From assembly GCA_045545175.1 (NCBI GenBank), contig JAZQAK010000007.1, forward strand, positions 1 to 64,000: a stretch of DNA of 64,000 bases, in the 5' to 3' direction. The stretch comes from RGIG6165 sp045545175 (lineage in GTDB: Bacteria > Bacillota > Clostridia > Oscillospirales > Feifaniaceae). A program made the translations under genes and the position numbers. The notes beneath the pieces are model-generated. The model was not told where the DNA came from. It saw only the letters and a program-made list of their open reading frames with translations, and ran no database searches. This document shows, in pieces, positions 28,401 to 36,056 of this stretch. Positions within the stretch are counted from its first letter, which is position 1; every line of letters begins with the position of its first letter.

Positions 28401-28898
28401 AAGTTCACTTCGGGTATAGCCGAGTGAAACGAGCCTCGAAACAGTTTCGTCTATGTCGGCAACGCCACCCGTTTTGAGTGTAAAACTGGTTTCTTTCAGC
28501 AGGGCGGTGTCAGCCGTAAACTGAAGCACCGCAGGCGGTGTAGTAACGACAACATCGCACTTACCGCTTGTAAATTCATACAGGGCTTCTATCCTTGCAA
28601 ACTCGTTTTCCCTGCTCTGCGCCTCTGCCGAAAAGAGCGTGATTTCACGGGCAGGAAAAAGCTTTGCCCTGCCACCGAAAAACGCCGATATGTTTTTATA
28701 CGCCTCGGCTGCCGCCGAATCATCGGGTGCGATATATATTATTTTTTTGCCCGTATCGCAAAAAAGGGCATGACAAACAAACGCCTTTTGCACACTGCCC
28801 ACCCCTGTGAGTGCAACCGGCGTTTGACCTTTTTCCACACTTTGCCTTACCGCCTGATAAGGCAAGTTATTGAGTTTTTTATCAAATAACCTATCCAT
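25473..28898 (-). CDS. mfd: Transcription-repair coupling factor Mfd
   Basis: An 1141-residue SF2 translocase that displaces stalled RNA polymerase and recruits UvrA. The N-terminal UvrB-like part covers about residues 1-420. The RNA polymerase-interacting CarD-like domain (about 480-560) holds PGDYIVHINHGIGKYLGI. The helicase core has Walker A LLCGDVGFGKTEVALRA (about 633) and DEEQ box VVVDEEQRFGVAHKE. The TRG motif and C-terminal domain follow. Length is typical. It lies after pth, with an eight-base overlap, as in many Firmicutes. Confidence 0.97.
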   Translation of the reverse strand: MDRLFDKKLNNLPYQAVRQSVEKGQTPVALTGVGSVQKAFVCHALFCDTGKKIIYIAPDDSAAAEAYKNISAFFGGRAKLFPAREITLFSAEAQSRENEFARIEALYEFTSGKCDVVVTTPPAVLQFTADTALLKETSFTLKTGGVADIDETVSRLVSLGYTRSELVEGRGQFAKRGGILDVFTPSNSQPVRIEFWGDEIDCMGTFDVYTQRRIENIDEINILPSSEFVPTEEERAVAIKKLTAMDRKYNKKNIDTSSIEEEIEILQTCRERSFEKYSALVKDKNFTLFDYADDCIICVADEDKTALTVKNYLSLLEEDIKSGIERGLLFAETCRFTIGKGEFYKAIEEKPTVLLDNFLHSYKNIKPKDIQAFVGKQLGTNDDIKLLCDDIFAYTDNGYEVYVAVKDEKRAPIMEQMLEERGAKAKVCVLDVTGGMEITDMRFALLCDRKSRTKVKKRRKVPEGTERIKSYNDLVPGDYIVHINHGIGKYLGIEKLVVGGITKDYIKLKYSDTDVLYIPTNQLDLISKYVSGDTDTKVKLSKLGGTDWARTKARVKRAVADMADELLELYAARQSVKGYAFTPDSEWQKEFEERFEYDETEDQLRSVEEIKRDMESSVPMERLLCGDVGFGKTEVALRAVFKCVNDGKQAAILVPTTILAWQHFQTILARFSGIPVNVEVLSRYRTKSQQEEVIRKLKRGEIDVIVGTHRLIQKDIKFKDLGLVVVDEEQRFGVAHKERLKEISKNVDSLTLTATPIPRTLSMALSGIRDMSLIEEPPRDRQPVSTYVMEYDFTLLCEAMRQELRRGGQIFYLHNRVDSIELTAAKIAAQIPDANIRTAHGKMSEQELSEIWDSVISGETDILVCTTIIETGIDVSNANTLIVEDADRMGLAQLYQLRGRVGRSHRRAFCYLTYRKGRSLSEDAEKRLSAIREFTEFGSGFKVAMRDLEIRGAGNILGAQQSGHLESVGYDLYVKLLDEAVRLKKGEVTAEKVECVFDIPLSAHIPFDYIESQAARIDIYKKIAVIDTPEELDDMQDELLDRFGELPKEVEALCRISLVRNMATNAGITEIKEEGGRIVIDASSLDLEALSGAMEKFGRKIVYMPSPQPIVKIMPRNNLSVLDEAETFVIEYFKSKEKKCS

Positions 28899-29481
28899 TA
28901 TACCTGCTCATAGCCGATACAGTGTCCCCCGAAACGACAAGTTCAACTGCAGAGGCAACCCTCTCAGCCGTTTTTTCAAGAGTCTGTATATCAGCCTGTG
29001 TAAAGGTGCCGAGCACGAAATCCGCAAGGTCTTCCATTTCGGGCGGTTTCTTGCCGACGCCTATCCTCATTCGCAGAAAATCCTGCGTGCCGAGATGTGC
29101 AATTATCGATTTGAGCCCGTTGTGTCCGCCTGCACTACCTTTCGTGCGAATACGAAGCACACCGACGTCAAGATTACAATCATCACTAATGATTATTATA
29201 TGCGACGGGTCTATTTTATAAAACCTCGCACAGTCTGCCACCGCCTGACCGCTGTTATTCATATAGGTCTGCGGTTTTTGCAAAAGTATCCTCTTGCCGT
29301 CATACTCAAACTCGCCCATAAGCGAATAGTGCTTGACTTTATTCACCTTTATACCGTACTTCGTTGCCATACTGTCTATCGCAATAAAGCCTGCATTATG
29401 CCGTGTATTCTGATACTTTGCACCGTAATTGCCGAGCCCCGTTACCAGATACGTCTCTTTTGAGCGTGAAAATAATCCCAT
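28891..29481 (-). CDS. pth: Peptidyl-tRNA hydrolase
   Basis: A 196-residue Pth that releases peptides from prematurely dissociated peptidyl-tRNA. Conserved segments are VTGLGNYGAKYQNTRHNAGF (catalytic His in TRHNAGF), KPQTYMNNSGQAV, and GGHNGLKSIIAHLGTQDFLR. It shares its first bases with the stop of the acetyltransferase gene and overlaps mfd. The order GlmU-like, pth, mfd is a known Firmicute neighbourhood. Confidence 0.96.
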   Translation of the reverse strand: MGLFSRSKETYLVTGLGNYGAKYQNTRHNAGFIAIDSMATKYGIKVNKVKHYSLMGEFEYDGKRILLQKPQTYMNNSGQAVADCARFYKIDPSHIIIISDDCNLDVGVLRIRTKGSAGGHNGLKSIIAHLGTQDFLRMRIGVGKKPPEMEDLADFVLGTFTQADIQTLEKTAERVASAVELVVSGDTVSAMSRYNG

Positions 29482-30167
29482 TACTTCTTTTTACGTTCCT
29501 TCCAGTTTTCCTTGTTGACCTGCCTTGCACGTGCTATCGCCATTGCCTTGTCGGGCACCTCGTCCGTCACCGTGCTTCCAGCCGCCGTAAGACTCGCATA
29601 TCCAAGTGTTACGGGTGCAACGAGGTTTGTGTTACTGCCTATAAAACAGTCGTCCCCGATAACAGTTCTGTGTTTATTCTTACCGTCGTAATTCGCAACT
29701 ACGACACCGCAGCCGAAATTGACGTTCTTACCGCAATCGGTATCACCTATGTACGTGAGATGACCTGCCTTCGTGCCCTCGCCCACAACTGAGTTTTTAA
29801 CCTCACAGAAATTGCCGATGTGAACGTTGTCACATATCGTGCTGTTCGGACGCAGATGTGAATAGGGACCCATAGTCACACCGCTGCCGATGTTACTTTT
29901 TTCGCAGACGCACATAAGAATTTTCGTGTTGTCGGAAACCGTACATTCATCAAGAATGGTGTCGGGACCTATCTCACAGCCGTCACCCACCACGGTTGCA
30001 CCTTTTATAATGGTACCCCTGTGAATAATTACGTTTTTGCCGAATTTGGCTTCGGGTGAAATCGTAACACCCGTTATATCAGTAAATTCAACGCCATCAT
30101 CAAGAAGTTTATCTATAACTTCTGTGCGTTGTCTGTTGTATTCTTCAAGTAATTCTCTTTTATTCAT
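29481..30167 (-). CDS. Stand-alone left-handed beta-helix acetyltransferase, GlmU C-terminal-like
   Basis: A 228-residue hexapeptide-repeat protein. From residue ~30 on it aligns by eye with the acetyltransferase half of GlmU. The catalytic His/Tyr/Asn region is present as HLTYIGDTDCGKNVNFGCG and NYDGKNKHRTVIGDDCFIGS. The N-terminal uridylyltransferase half is missing: the ATG has an excellent ribosome binding site (GGAGGTG) and only a ~30-residue helical lead precedes the repeats. It may acetylate glucosamine-1-phosphate, with the uridylyltransferase encoded elsewhere. Its location before pth and mfd is where glmU normally sits. Confidence 0.8.
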   Translation of the reverse strand: MNKRELLEEYNRQRTEVIDKLLDDGVEFTDITGVTISPEAKFGKNVIIHRGTIIKGATVVGDGCEIGPDTILDECTVSDNTKILMCVCEKSNIGSGVTMGPYSHLRPNSTICDNVHIGNFCEVKNSVVGEGTKAGHLTYIGDTDCGKNVNFGCGVVVANYDGKNKHRTVIGDDCFIGSNTNLVAPVTLGYASLTAAGSTVTDEVPDKAMAIARARQVNKENWKERKKK

Positions 30168-30227
30168 AAAGACAACACCTCCACAGACAATATTATATCG
30201 AAATATGAAAATAAAACAACTCTTTTC

Positions 30228-30256
30228 TTGACTTTATAAATGTTTTCTATTAAAAT
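30228..30256 (+). promoter_or_regulatory. Sigma-A promoter of glyS
   Basis: TTGACT (30228-30233), a 17-base spacer, then TAAAAT (30251-30256). It lies 37 bases before the TTG start of glyS. The leader is too short for a T-box, so this synthetase gene seems not to be T-box controlled. Confidence 0.7.
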
Positions 30257-30292
30257 ACCTTTTATATAAATATTATTTAAGGGGCGAGTGTT

Positions 30293-31669
30293 TTGGATAA
30301 CAATTTGAAAACTATGGACAAAATCGTAACTCTCTGCAAGGGCAGAGGTTTCGTTTACAGCGGTTCAGAGATATACGGCGGTCTTGCTAACACTTGGGAC
30401 TACGGTCCGCTCGGCGTTCTTTTCAAGAACAACGTAAAGAATGCATGGCTTAAGCGTTTCGTGCAGGAATCACCCTACAACGTAGGTCTTGACGCTGCTA
30501 TTCTTATGAATCCTCAGGTATGGGTGGCTTCAGGTCACGTTGGCGGCTTCTCAGATCCTCTTATGGACTGTAAGGACTGTCATACACGTCACAGGGCTGA
30601 CCATCTTATTGAAGATTTCGCAGGTATTTCAACTGCAGGCTGGTCAGATCAGGAAATGAGCGATTACATTAAGGAACATAACATTCCCTGTCCCGATTGC
30701 GGTAAGACAAATTTCACGGATATAAGAAAGTTTAACCTTATGTTCAAGACCTTCCAGGGTGTTACGGAAGATTCCAAGAACGAACTCTTCCTGCGTCCTG
30801 AAACTGCACAGGGTATCTTCGTAAACTTCAAGAATATTGCAAGAACTACAAGAAAGAAAATTCCTTTCGGTGTAGGTCAGATAGGTAAATCCTTCAGAAA
30901 TGAAATTACCCCCGGTAACTTCACCTTCAGAACGAGAGAGTTTGAGCAGATGGAGCTTGAATTCTTCTGCAAGCCCGGTACGGACCTTGAGTGGTTTGCA
31001 TATTGGAAGGATGCCTGCAAGCAGTTCCTTCTCGACCTTGGTATGAAGGAGGAAAATCTGCGTCTGCGTGACCACGAACAGGCAGAGCTTTCACACTATT
31101 CAAATGCTACGACAGACTTCGAGTTCCTTTTCCCGTTCGGCTGGGGCGAACTCTGGGGTATTGCCGACAGAACTGACTTTGACCTTACACAGCATCAGAA
31201 TACGAGCGGCGAATCTATGGAATATTTCGATCCCGTTACAAACGAGCACTATATTCCCTACGTTATCGAGCCGTCACTCGGTGCTGACCGTGTTGCACTT
31301 GCATTCCTCGTTGATGCATATGATGAAGAGACGGTTGGTGAAAACGATACACGTGTCGTTCTTCGTCTGCATCCTGCACTTGCACCCTTCAAGGCTGCAA
31401 TTCTTCCCCTTTCAAAGAAGCTTTCCGACAAGGCTATGGATATCTATTCTGACCTTGCAAAAGATTTCTCTGTTGACTTTGACGATGCAGGCTCAATAGG
31501 CAAGCGTTACAGAAGAGAAGATGAAATCGGTACTCCCTACTGTATCACGGTTGACTTTGAAACTGAAACCGACGGTTGTGTTACAGTTCGTGACAGAGAT
31601 ACTATGGAGCAGGTTCGTATACCTGTTACAGAACTCAAGGCTTATCTTGCAGACAAGGTAAGATTCTAA
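30293..31669 (+). CDS. glyS: Glycine--tRNA ligase (single-chain, dimeric type)
   Basis: A 458-residue class II synthetase of the alpha2 type used by many Gram-positives, archaea and eukaryotes. Recognisable parts are YGGLANTWDYGPLGV (motif 1 region), FRPETAQGIF-like LRPETAQGIFVNFKN (about residue 168), and the motif 3 arginine in GADRVALAFLVDAYDEE. The anticodon-binding domain covers about 360-458. A TTG start at 30293 fits the upstream AAGGGG. The alternative ATG at 30314 has no ribosome binding site. It leads the plus-strand operon that continues with dCMP deaminase. Confidence 0.95.
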   Translation: MDNNLKTMDKIVTLCKGRGFVYSGSEIYGGLANTWDYGPLGVLFKNNVKNAWLKRFVQESPYNVGLDAAILMNPQVWVASGHVGGFSDPLMDCKDCHTRHRADHLIEDFAGISTAGWSDQEMSDYIKEHNIPCPDCGKTNFTDIRKFNLMFKTFQGVTEDSKNELFLRPETAQGIFVNFKNIARTTRKKIPFGVGQIGKSFRNEITPGNFTFRTREFEQMELEFFCKPGTDLEWFAYWKDACKQFLLDLGMKEENLRLRDHEQAELSHYSNATTDFEFLFPFGWGELWGIADRTDFDLTQHQNTSGESMEYFDPVTNEHYIPYVIEPSLGADRVALAFLVDAYDEETVGENDTRVVLRLHPALAPFKAAILPLSKKLSDKAMDIYSDLAKDFSVDFDDAGSIGKRYRREDEIGTPYCITVDFETETDGCVTVRDRDTMEQVRIPVTELKAYLADKVRF

Positions 31670-31685
31670 TTTTACGGAGGCGACG

Positions 31686-32159
31686 ATGGAAAGGATAGAT
31701 AAAGTAAATTACTATCTTGATATAGCGGATACGGTGCTTGAGAGAAGCACCTGTCTTCGCCGTAAATACGGTGCTATAATCGTGAAAAACGATTCTATTA
31801 TATCAACGGGCTACAACGGTGCTCCCAGAGGCAGAAAAAACTGTAACGACCTTAATTTCTGTCTGAGAGAGTCTATGGGTGTCCCCTCGGGACAGAGATA
31901 TGAACTTTGCAGAAGCGTTCACGCCGAAGCAAATGCAATCATTGCCGCTGCGAGAAACGATATGATAGGCGGTACGCTCTATCTCTCGGGCCGTGATGCA
32001 AGGACGGGAGAACTTATTGAGGCTGACCCCTGTTCCATGTGCCGCCGTACCATTTTAAATGCAGGTATCGCAAAGGTCGTATGCCGTGTCTCCGAAACCG
32101 AGTACAAGGTGGTTGACCCTGCACAGTGGATTGAAGAGGACGATACCGTCGCAAAATAA
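31686..32159 (+). CDS. Deoxycytidylate (dCMP) deaminase
   Basis: A 157-residue zinc deaminase that converts dCMP to dUMP for thymidylate synthesis. The zinc motif is CRSVHAEANAIIAAAR (His and catalytic Glu), with the second half in DPCSMCRRTILNAGI. Its relatives include ComEB proteins. It begins 17 bases after glyS with GGAGG at the right distance. Confidence 0.93.
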   Translation: MERIDKVNYYLDIADTVLERSTCLRRKYGAIIVKNDSIISTGYNGAPRGRKNCNDLNFCLRESMGVPSGQRYELCRSVHAEANAIIAAARNDMIGGTLYLSGRDARTGELIEADPCSMCRRTILNAGIAKVVCRVSETEYKVVDPAQWIEEDDTVAK

Positions 32160-32206
32160 ATTTACGGGGGACTCAAAGTCCCCCTTATTGATAGGAGATA
32201 ATTATT

Positions 32207-32710
32207 ATGTTCAGAAACGTAGACGTGGGTTCATATGAATGCAACCCCTTTAACGAAATCAGCAAGACGCATTTTTTAGTTACCGCAGGTACGAAGGACG
32301 CCTTCAATACCATGACGGCAGGCTGGGGCGGTTACGGTGTTATGTGGTACAAAAACATTGCCGTTTCGGTAATCCGTCCCACAAGATACACCAAGAAATT
32401 CGTTGATGAAAACGAGTATTTTTCAATGTGCTTCTTCGGCGATGACAAGAAGGATGCCGTTGCATACTGCGGTGTCAACTCAGGAAGGGACGTTGACAAG
32501 TGCAAGGAGTGTAATTTAACACCCGTGTTTGACAAGGCTGCCCCCTATTTTGCCGAAGCAAAAAAGGTCATCATCTGCAAAAAGGTATACGTTGATGAAA
32601 TCAAGCCCGAAAAGTTCCTCGATGCTTCACTCGACGACAAGTGGTATCCCTTAAAGGACTATCATACGCTTTATGCAGGAGAAATTGTGGAGATTCTTGT
32701 AAATGATTAA
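32207..32710 (+). CDS. Flavin reductase-like FMN-binding protein (flavoredoxin family)
   Basis: A 167-residue protein with the split-barrel flavin reductase fold. Conserved features include TAGTKDAFNTMTAGWGGYG (FMN-phosphate loop) and VIRPTRYTKKFVDENEYFS. The function is probably electron transfer to an unknown partner. It is followed by and overlaps the aminotransferase gene by eight bases, so the two should be co-expressed. Confidence 0.85.
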   Translation: MFRNVDVGSYECNPFNEISKTHFLVTAGTKDAFNTMTAGWGGYGVMWYKNIAVSVIRPTRYTKKFVDENEYFSMCFFGDDKKDAVAYCGVNSGRDVDKCKECNLTPVFDKAAPYFAEAKKVIICKKVYVDEIKPEKFLDASLDDKWYPLKDYHTLYAGEIVEILVND

Positions 32711-33884
32711 CAAGAATACCTATGCTCTGGGTGCAAAACGCTCGGTAATCAGGGAAATTGCGGAATACGGCTGGGCACGCTCGGCAGAGATAGGTGCCGA
32801 AAACGTGTTCGATTTCAGCATTGGAAATCCAAGTGTTCCCGCACCCGAATGTGTGGCTGATGCAATTACCGATATTATCAAAAATGCAGACCCCGTGACA
32901 CTTCACGGGTATACGAGTGCGCCCGGTGATATCGGTTGCAGAAATGCAATTGCAGACGACTTAAACTGCCGTTTCGGCACTTCGTACAGAGGTGACAATC
33001 TTTACCTCACCTGCGGTGCTGCCGCTTCACTCTGCATAACGCTTCGTGCTTTATGCTGCGAAGGCGACGAGTTTATAGTAAACGCACCCTATTTCCCCGA
33101 ATACAAGGTGTTTATTGAAAATCAGGGTGGAAAGGCGGTTATCATACCGCCCGATACGGACACTTTTTCACTTAATATGTCCGAGCTTGAAAAAGCGATA
33201 AACGAGCATACGAAAGCGGTTATTATAAACTCCCCCAACAACCCGACGGGCGTTGTCTACAGCGAAGATGCTCTTAAAGCACTTGCCGAGCTTCTTGAAA
33301 GAAAGCAAGAGGAGTATTCTCACCCGATATACGTCATTTCGGATGAGCCGTACAGAGAACTTTCTTACGGTGTTTTGGTGCCTTTTATCCCCAATTTATA
33401 CAAAAATACGGTGGTCTGCTACTCGTATTCAAAATCGCTCTCCCTGCCGGGTGAGCGTATAGGCTACGTGCTTGTGCCCGACGAGTGTGACGATTCAAAA
33501 GAACTTCTGTTATCGGTTGCAGGTGCAGGCAGGTCACTCGGCTACGTGTGTGCCCCGTCACTTTTCCAGCACATTATATCCAAAGTGACAGGCAAAACCG
33601 CTGATATTTCAGTTTATAAACAAAACAGAGATATTCTCTACTCCGCACTTACGGAAATGGGGTTTGTCTGTGCAAAGCCTGACGGCGCTTTCTACCTCTT
33701 TATGAAATGCCCCGACGGTGATGCGACGTCTTTCTGTGAAAGGGCAAAAAAATACGAGCTTCTTCTCGTTCCGGGGGACGGGTTTGGCTGTCCGTCATAC
33801 GTGAGGATTTCCTACTGCGTACAGACGAAAAAACTATTACGTTCCCTCAAAGCATTTGAAGCACTTGCAAAGGAATATAAATGA
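32703..33884 (+). CDS. Class I/II pyridoxal-phosphate aminotransferase
   Basis: A 393-residue fold-type I aminotransferase (AspB-like). Key segments are SPNNPTGVVYS (about residue 181), VISDEPYRELSYG (about 214), and the PLP lysine in YSYSKSLSLPGERIGYV (about 244). The substrate is not clear, but the sequence is closest in layout to aspartate/aromatic-type enzymes. It overlaps the flavin reductase upstream and the SLH amidase downstream. Confidence 0.88.
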   Translation: MINKNTYALGAKRSVIREIAEYGWARSAEIGAENVFDFSIGNPSVPAPECVADAITDIIKNADPVTLHGYTSAPGDIGCRNAIADDLNCRFGTSYRGDNLYLTCGAAASLCITLRALCCEGDEFIVNAPYFPEYKVFIENQGGKAVIIPPDTDTFSLNMSELEKAINEHTKAVIINSPNNPTGVVYSEDALKALAELLERKQEEYSHPIYVISDEPYRELSYGVLVPFIPNLYKNTVVCYSYSKSLSLPGERIGYVLVPDECDDSKELLLSVAGAGRSLGYVCAPSLFQHIISKVTGKTADISVYKQNRDILYSALTEMGFVCAKPDGAFYLFMKCPDGDATSFCERAKKYELLLVPGDGFGCPSYVRISYCVQTKKLLRSLKAFEALAKEYK

Positions 33885-35326
33885 GAAAATTTTTATCAAT
33901 TCTGCTCGTTGCAACTCTGTCGCTGACGGCGTTTGCAACGGACGATACGAACGTTACAATTACACCGAGTGCAAACTCGGTGTTCGTTAAGTTGGGCGAA
34001 ACGCCCGACATCTCGGCAACGGTGAGCATACCGCAAAGTGACGGCAGTGTAATTGAAGAGGCCGTCGTCATCCCCGAAATTCACACTGACACGGTGGGCA
34101 GACAACGTGTAATGCTGTCGGCATACGGTGCCGAAGTGCCCGTATACGTCACGGTGATGAACGAGGATGCCGATATGTCGGTATACCGTGATATTACCAA
34201 AATACACTGGGGTTACAAGGCTATACGCAGATGTGTTATGGCAGGCATTATGGGCGGTGTATCCGAAAGCAGATTTGCACCCGAAAACGATATTTCACGT
34301 GCAGAATTCTGCCGGATGATATACAATCTTTATAAAAACGAGCCCGATATATTTACTGCTTGCAGTGAGGTCGTTTTCGACGACGTTGCGCAGGATGCGT
34401 GGTATTACGATGCCGTTAACGCTTGTGCATCAGGCGGTATAATTTTGGGGGACAACGGAAAGTTCAGTCCGAGTGCCCCCATCACACGTCAGGACGTGGC
34501 ACTTATTATGATGCGAATTATACACGGCGATGCCTTAAACGAGGCTGACAGTGATGCACTTCTTGCAGAGGCTGCCGCAAACGGCATTTATGCAGCCGAT
34601 TTCAGCGAAGCTGACGACTATGCCAAAACAGCACTTGCCGCCTCACTCGGCGTTATTTACGGCGGTAACGAAAAGGGTGAAATCAGGCCGAAAAGCAATA
34701 TCACACGTGCCGAATGTGCGATGATTATATCCAACCTGTTTTTTGAGGGGTATAACGACCCTGAAATAAAAAAACTCGTCTATTTAAGCCCTTCAAGGCA
34801 GATTCACAATCCCTACAAGAGTATTGACACCAGCGAAGGTGAACAGATGTATATCGTTGCCGACTACACGAAGGCAAAACTTGAGGAAATGGGTTATGAC
34901 GTCTATATTGCCGACATTGAAAGGTATATAAAATACGACGATTGCCGTGCTGACGAGGCAAAGGCACTCGGTGCGGACGTGTACGTGGCAATCCATTCAA
35001 ATGCGATAGACGGCAAAAATAACGGTAAAGAGAACGGTGCGATATGCTTTTACAACGGCAACAACGTCGGTGCAAAAGAACTTGCGCAGGCGGTATATGA
35101 CAGAGTTTCCGCACTTACGCCTACGGAGGATAACGGAATCGAAAACGATGCGCTGACCGAAATTCCGTTTGCCGAAATACGACTTCCCGAAATGGCAAAC
35201 ATTCTTCTTGAGGTTGAGTATCACGACTATTACCAATACGCAAAATGGATAGTTGACAACGTCCAAAACATAGGTGAAGCCATTGCACTTGGCATCGACG
35301 ATTATTTTAAGTTATATAATATATAA
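33881..35326 (+). CDS. Secreted SLH-domain N-acetylmuramoyl-L-alanine amidase
   Basis: A 481-residue protein. A signal peptide (MRKFLSILLVATLSLTAFAT) is followed by a short beta domain, three SLH repeats (about residues 105-288, e.g. ISRAEFCRMIYNLY and ITRQDVALIMMRII) and a C-terminal amidase_3-like domain (about 295-481). Putative zinc ligands are the His in SPSRQIHNPY, the Glu in TSEGEQM and the His in VAIHSNA; the catalytic Glu is in LLEVEYHDYY. The unusual SPS opening in place of DPGHGG is seen in a clostridial subfamily. It would be held on the wall by the SLH repeats and cleave peptidoglycan cross-strands. Confidence 0.85.
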   Translation: MRKFLSILLVATLSLTAFATDDTNVTITPSANSVFVKLGETPDISATVSIPQSDGSVIEEAVVIPEIHTDTVGRQRVMLSAYGAEVPVYVTVMNEDADMSVYRDITKIHWGYKAIRRCVMAGIMGGVSESRFAPENDISRAEFCRMIYNLYKNEPDIFTACSEVVFDDVAQDAWYYDAVNACASGGIILGDNGKFSPSAPITRQDVALIMMRIIHGDALNEADSDALLAEAAANGIYAADFSEADDYAKTALAASLGVIYGGNEKGEIRPKSNITRAECAMIISNLFFEGYNDPEIKKLVYLSPSRQIHNPYKSIDTSEGEQMYIVADYTKAKLEEMGYDVYIADIERYIKYDDCRADEAKALGADVYVAIHSNAIDGKNNGKENGAICFYNGNNVGAKELAQAVYDRVSALTPTEDNGIENDALTEIPFAEIRLPEMANILLEVEYHDYYQYAKWIVDNVQNIGEAIALGIDDYFKLYNI

Positions 35327-35328
35327 AA

Positions 35329-35356
35329 CGGTACGTCGGGGACGCCGTACCCTACA
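35329..35356. repeat. REP-like palindromic repeat
   Basis: A 28-base imperfect hairpin starting CGGTACGTCGGG and ending CGTACCCTACA, three bases after the amidase stop. A close relative lies inside the RAYT transposase gene (58751-58779). RAYT transposases are known to mobilise such short palindromes, so this is likely a REP unit. Confidence 0.6.
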
Positions 35357-35394
35357 AAAAAAGCAAGATTGGAAATCCCAATCTTGCTTTTTTG
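35356..35394. terminator. Intrinsic terminator after the amidase gene
   Basis: GCAAGATTGG / CCAATCTTGC with a 5-base loop, flanked by A and T runs (T6 on the plus strand). It directly follows the REP-like repeat. Confidence 0.8.
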
Positions 35395-35413
35395 TATTAA
35401 CAGATGTGAAGAA

Positions 35414-35436
35414 GGATAGAGGGGTTCATTCACTTA
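35414..35436. repeat. Left terminal inverted repeat of a ~210-bp element
   Basis: Starts GGATAGAGGG and ends TCATTCACTTA. It matches, inverted, the segment 35601-35623 at 20 of 23 bases, and weaker similarity continues inward. The enclosed DNA (35437-35600) has no ORF and contains a palindrome and a terminator hairpin. Confidence 0.55.
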
Positions 35437-35447
35437 GGTATTATTCG

Positions 35448-35471
35448 CCACACAAAATATATTTTGTGTGG
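35448..35471. repeat. Perfect 24-bp palindrome
   Basis: CCACACAAAATA followed by its exact reverse complement. It sits near the left end of the inverted-repeat-bounded element. It could form a hairpin or a regulator site. Confidence 0.6.
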
Positions 35472-35515
35472 TGCATAGCAGTTTTGGGTTAGAGATTTTT
35501 CGTTTAGACAAAATA

Positions 35516-35557
35516 ATAAAAATTCCGCAATACTTTGTGTATTACGGAATTTTTTTA
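35516..35557. terminator. Terminator at the end of the V-ATPase operon
   Basis: AATTCCG.AATAC / GTATT.CGGAATT with one mismatch and a 5-base loop, with A/T runs on both sides. On the minus strand it lies 60 bases past the ntpK stop. Confidence 0.75.
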
Positions 35558-35600
35558 TGAAGTATTAACGGAAAATATCAAGCCAAAACCGATTCATACT

Positions 35601-35623
35601 TGAGTGAATGAGTCCCTCTATCC
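35601..35623. repeat. Right terminal inverted repeat, overlapping the ntpK stop codon
   Basis: Starts TGAGTGAATGAG and ends CTCTATCC. It is the inverted partner of 35414-35436. Its outer bases encode the last glycine and the TAG stop of ntpK, so the element border falls exactly at the end of that gene. Confidence 0.55.
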
Positions 35624-36043
35624 TAAAGCTACCATGCTGAAAACGAGGGCGAAGAGGGCAACCGTTTCACAAAGACCGACAACGGTGATGTACTGTGAGA
35701 AGCCCTTGCCCGTTTCTGCAAGAGCATCTGCACCTGCGGCACCTGCCTTGCCCTGATAAACTGCTGAAAATGCCATTGCAACGCCCGATGCGATACCAAG
35801 GCCGAGTAAGAATGCAGGGTCTGCACTTGACGCCTTCATCTGCTGCATGAGAAGGAAGCCGTAAATCGTCTGTGTAAGGGGTGCACCTGCAAAAACGGTG
35901 AGTATGAAGGGTGCAGCCTTATTGCTCATATAACACTTCTTCCAGGCACCGATTGATGCCTGACCTGCAATACCGATACCGATTGCAGAGCCGATTGCGG
36001 CAATGCCCATTGCAAGTGCCGTTGCCAATAATCCTAAATTCAT
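35618..36043 (-). CDS. ntpK: V-type ATP synthase subunit K (membrane rotor)
   Basis: A 141-residue proteolipid with four transmembrane helices (two hairpins). The ion-binding Glu is E126 in GLCETVALF. T57-Q58 (in PLTQTIYG) and Q97 (in VYQGK) match the positions of the Na+-coordinating Thr/Gln/Gln of Enterococcus hirae NtpK, with the same 29-residue gap from the second Gln to the Glu. It may therefore form a Na+-carrying rotor ring. I choose ATG at 36043 because AAAGGAG sits seven bases before it. It is the last gene of the operon. Confidence 0.93.
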   Translation of the reverse strand: MNLGLLATALAMGIAAIGSAIGIGIAGQASIGAWKKCYMSNKAAPFILTVFAGAPLTQTIYGFLLMQQMKASSADPAFLLGLGIASGVAMAFSAVYQGKAGAAGADALAETGKGFSQYITVVGLCETVALFALVFSMVALG

Positions 36044-36056
36044 AATAATTCTCCTT

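Noticed and set aside
30168..30292. T-box riboswitch before glyS
   Set aside because: The leader after the promoter is only about 30 bases and has no T-box sequence or specifier stem.
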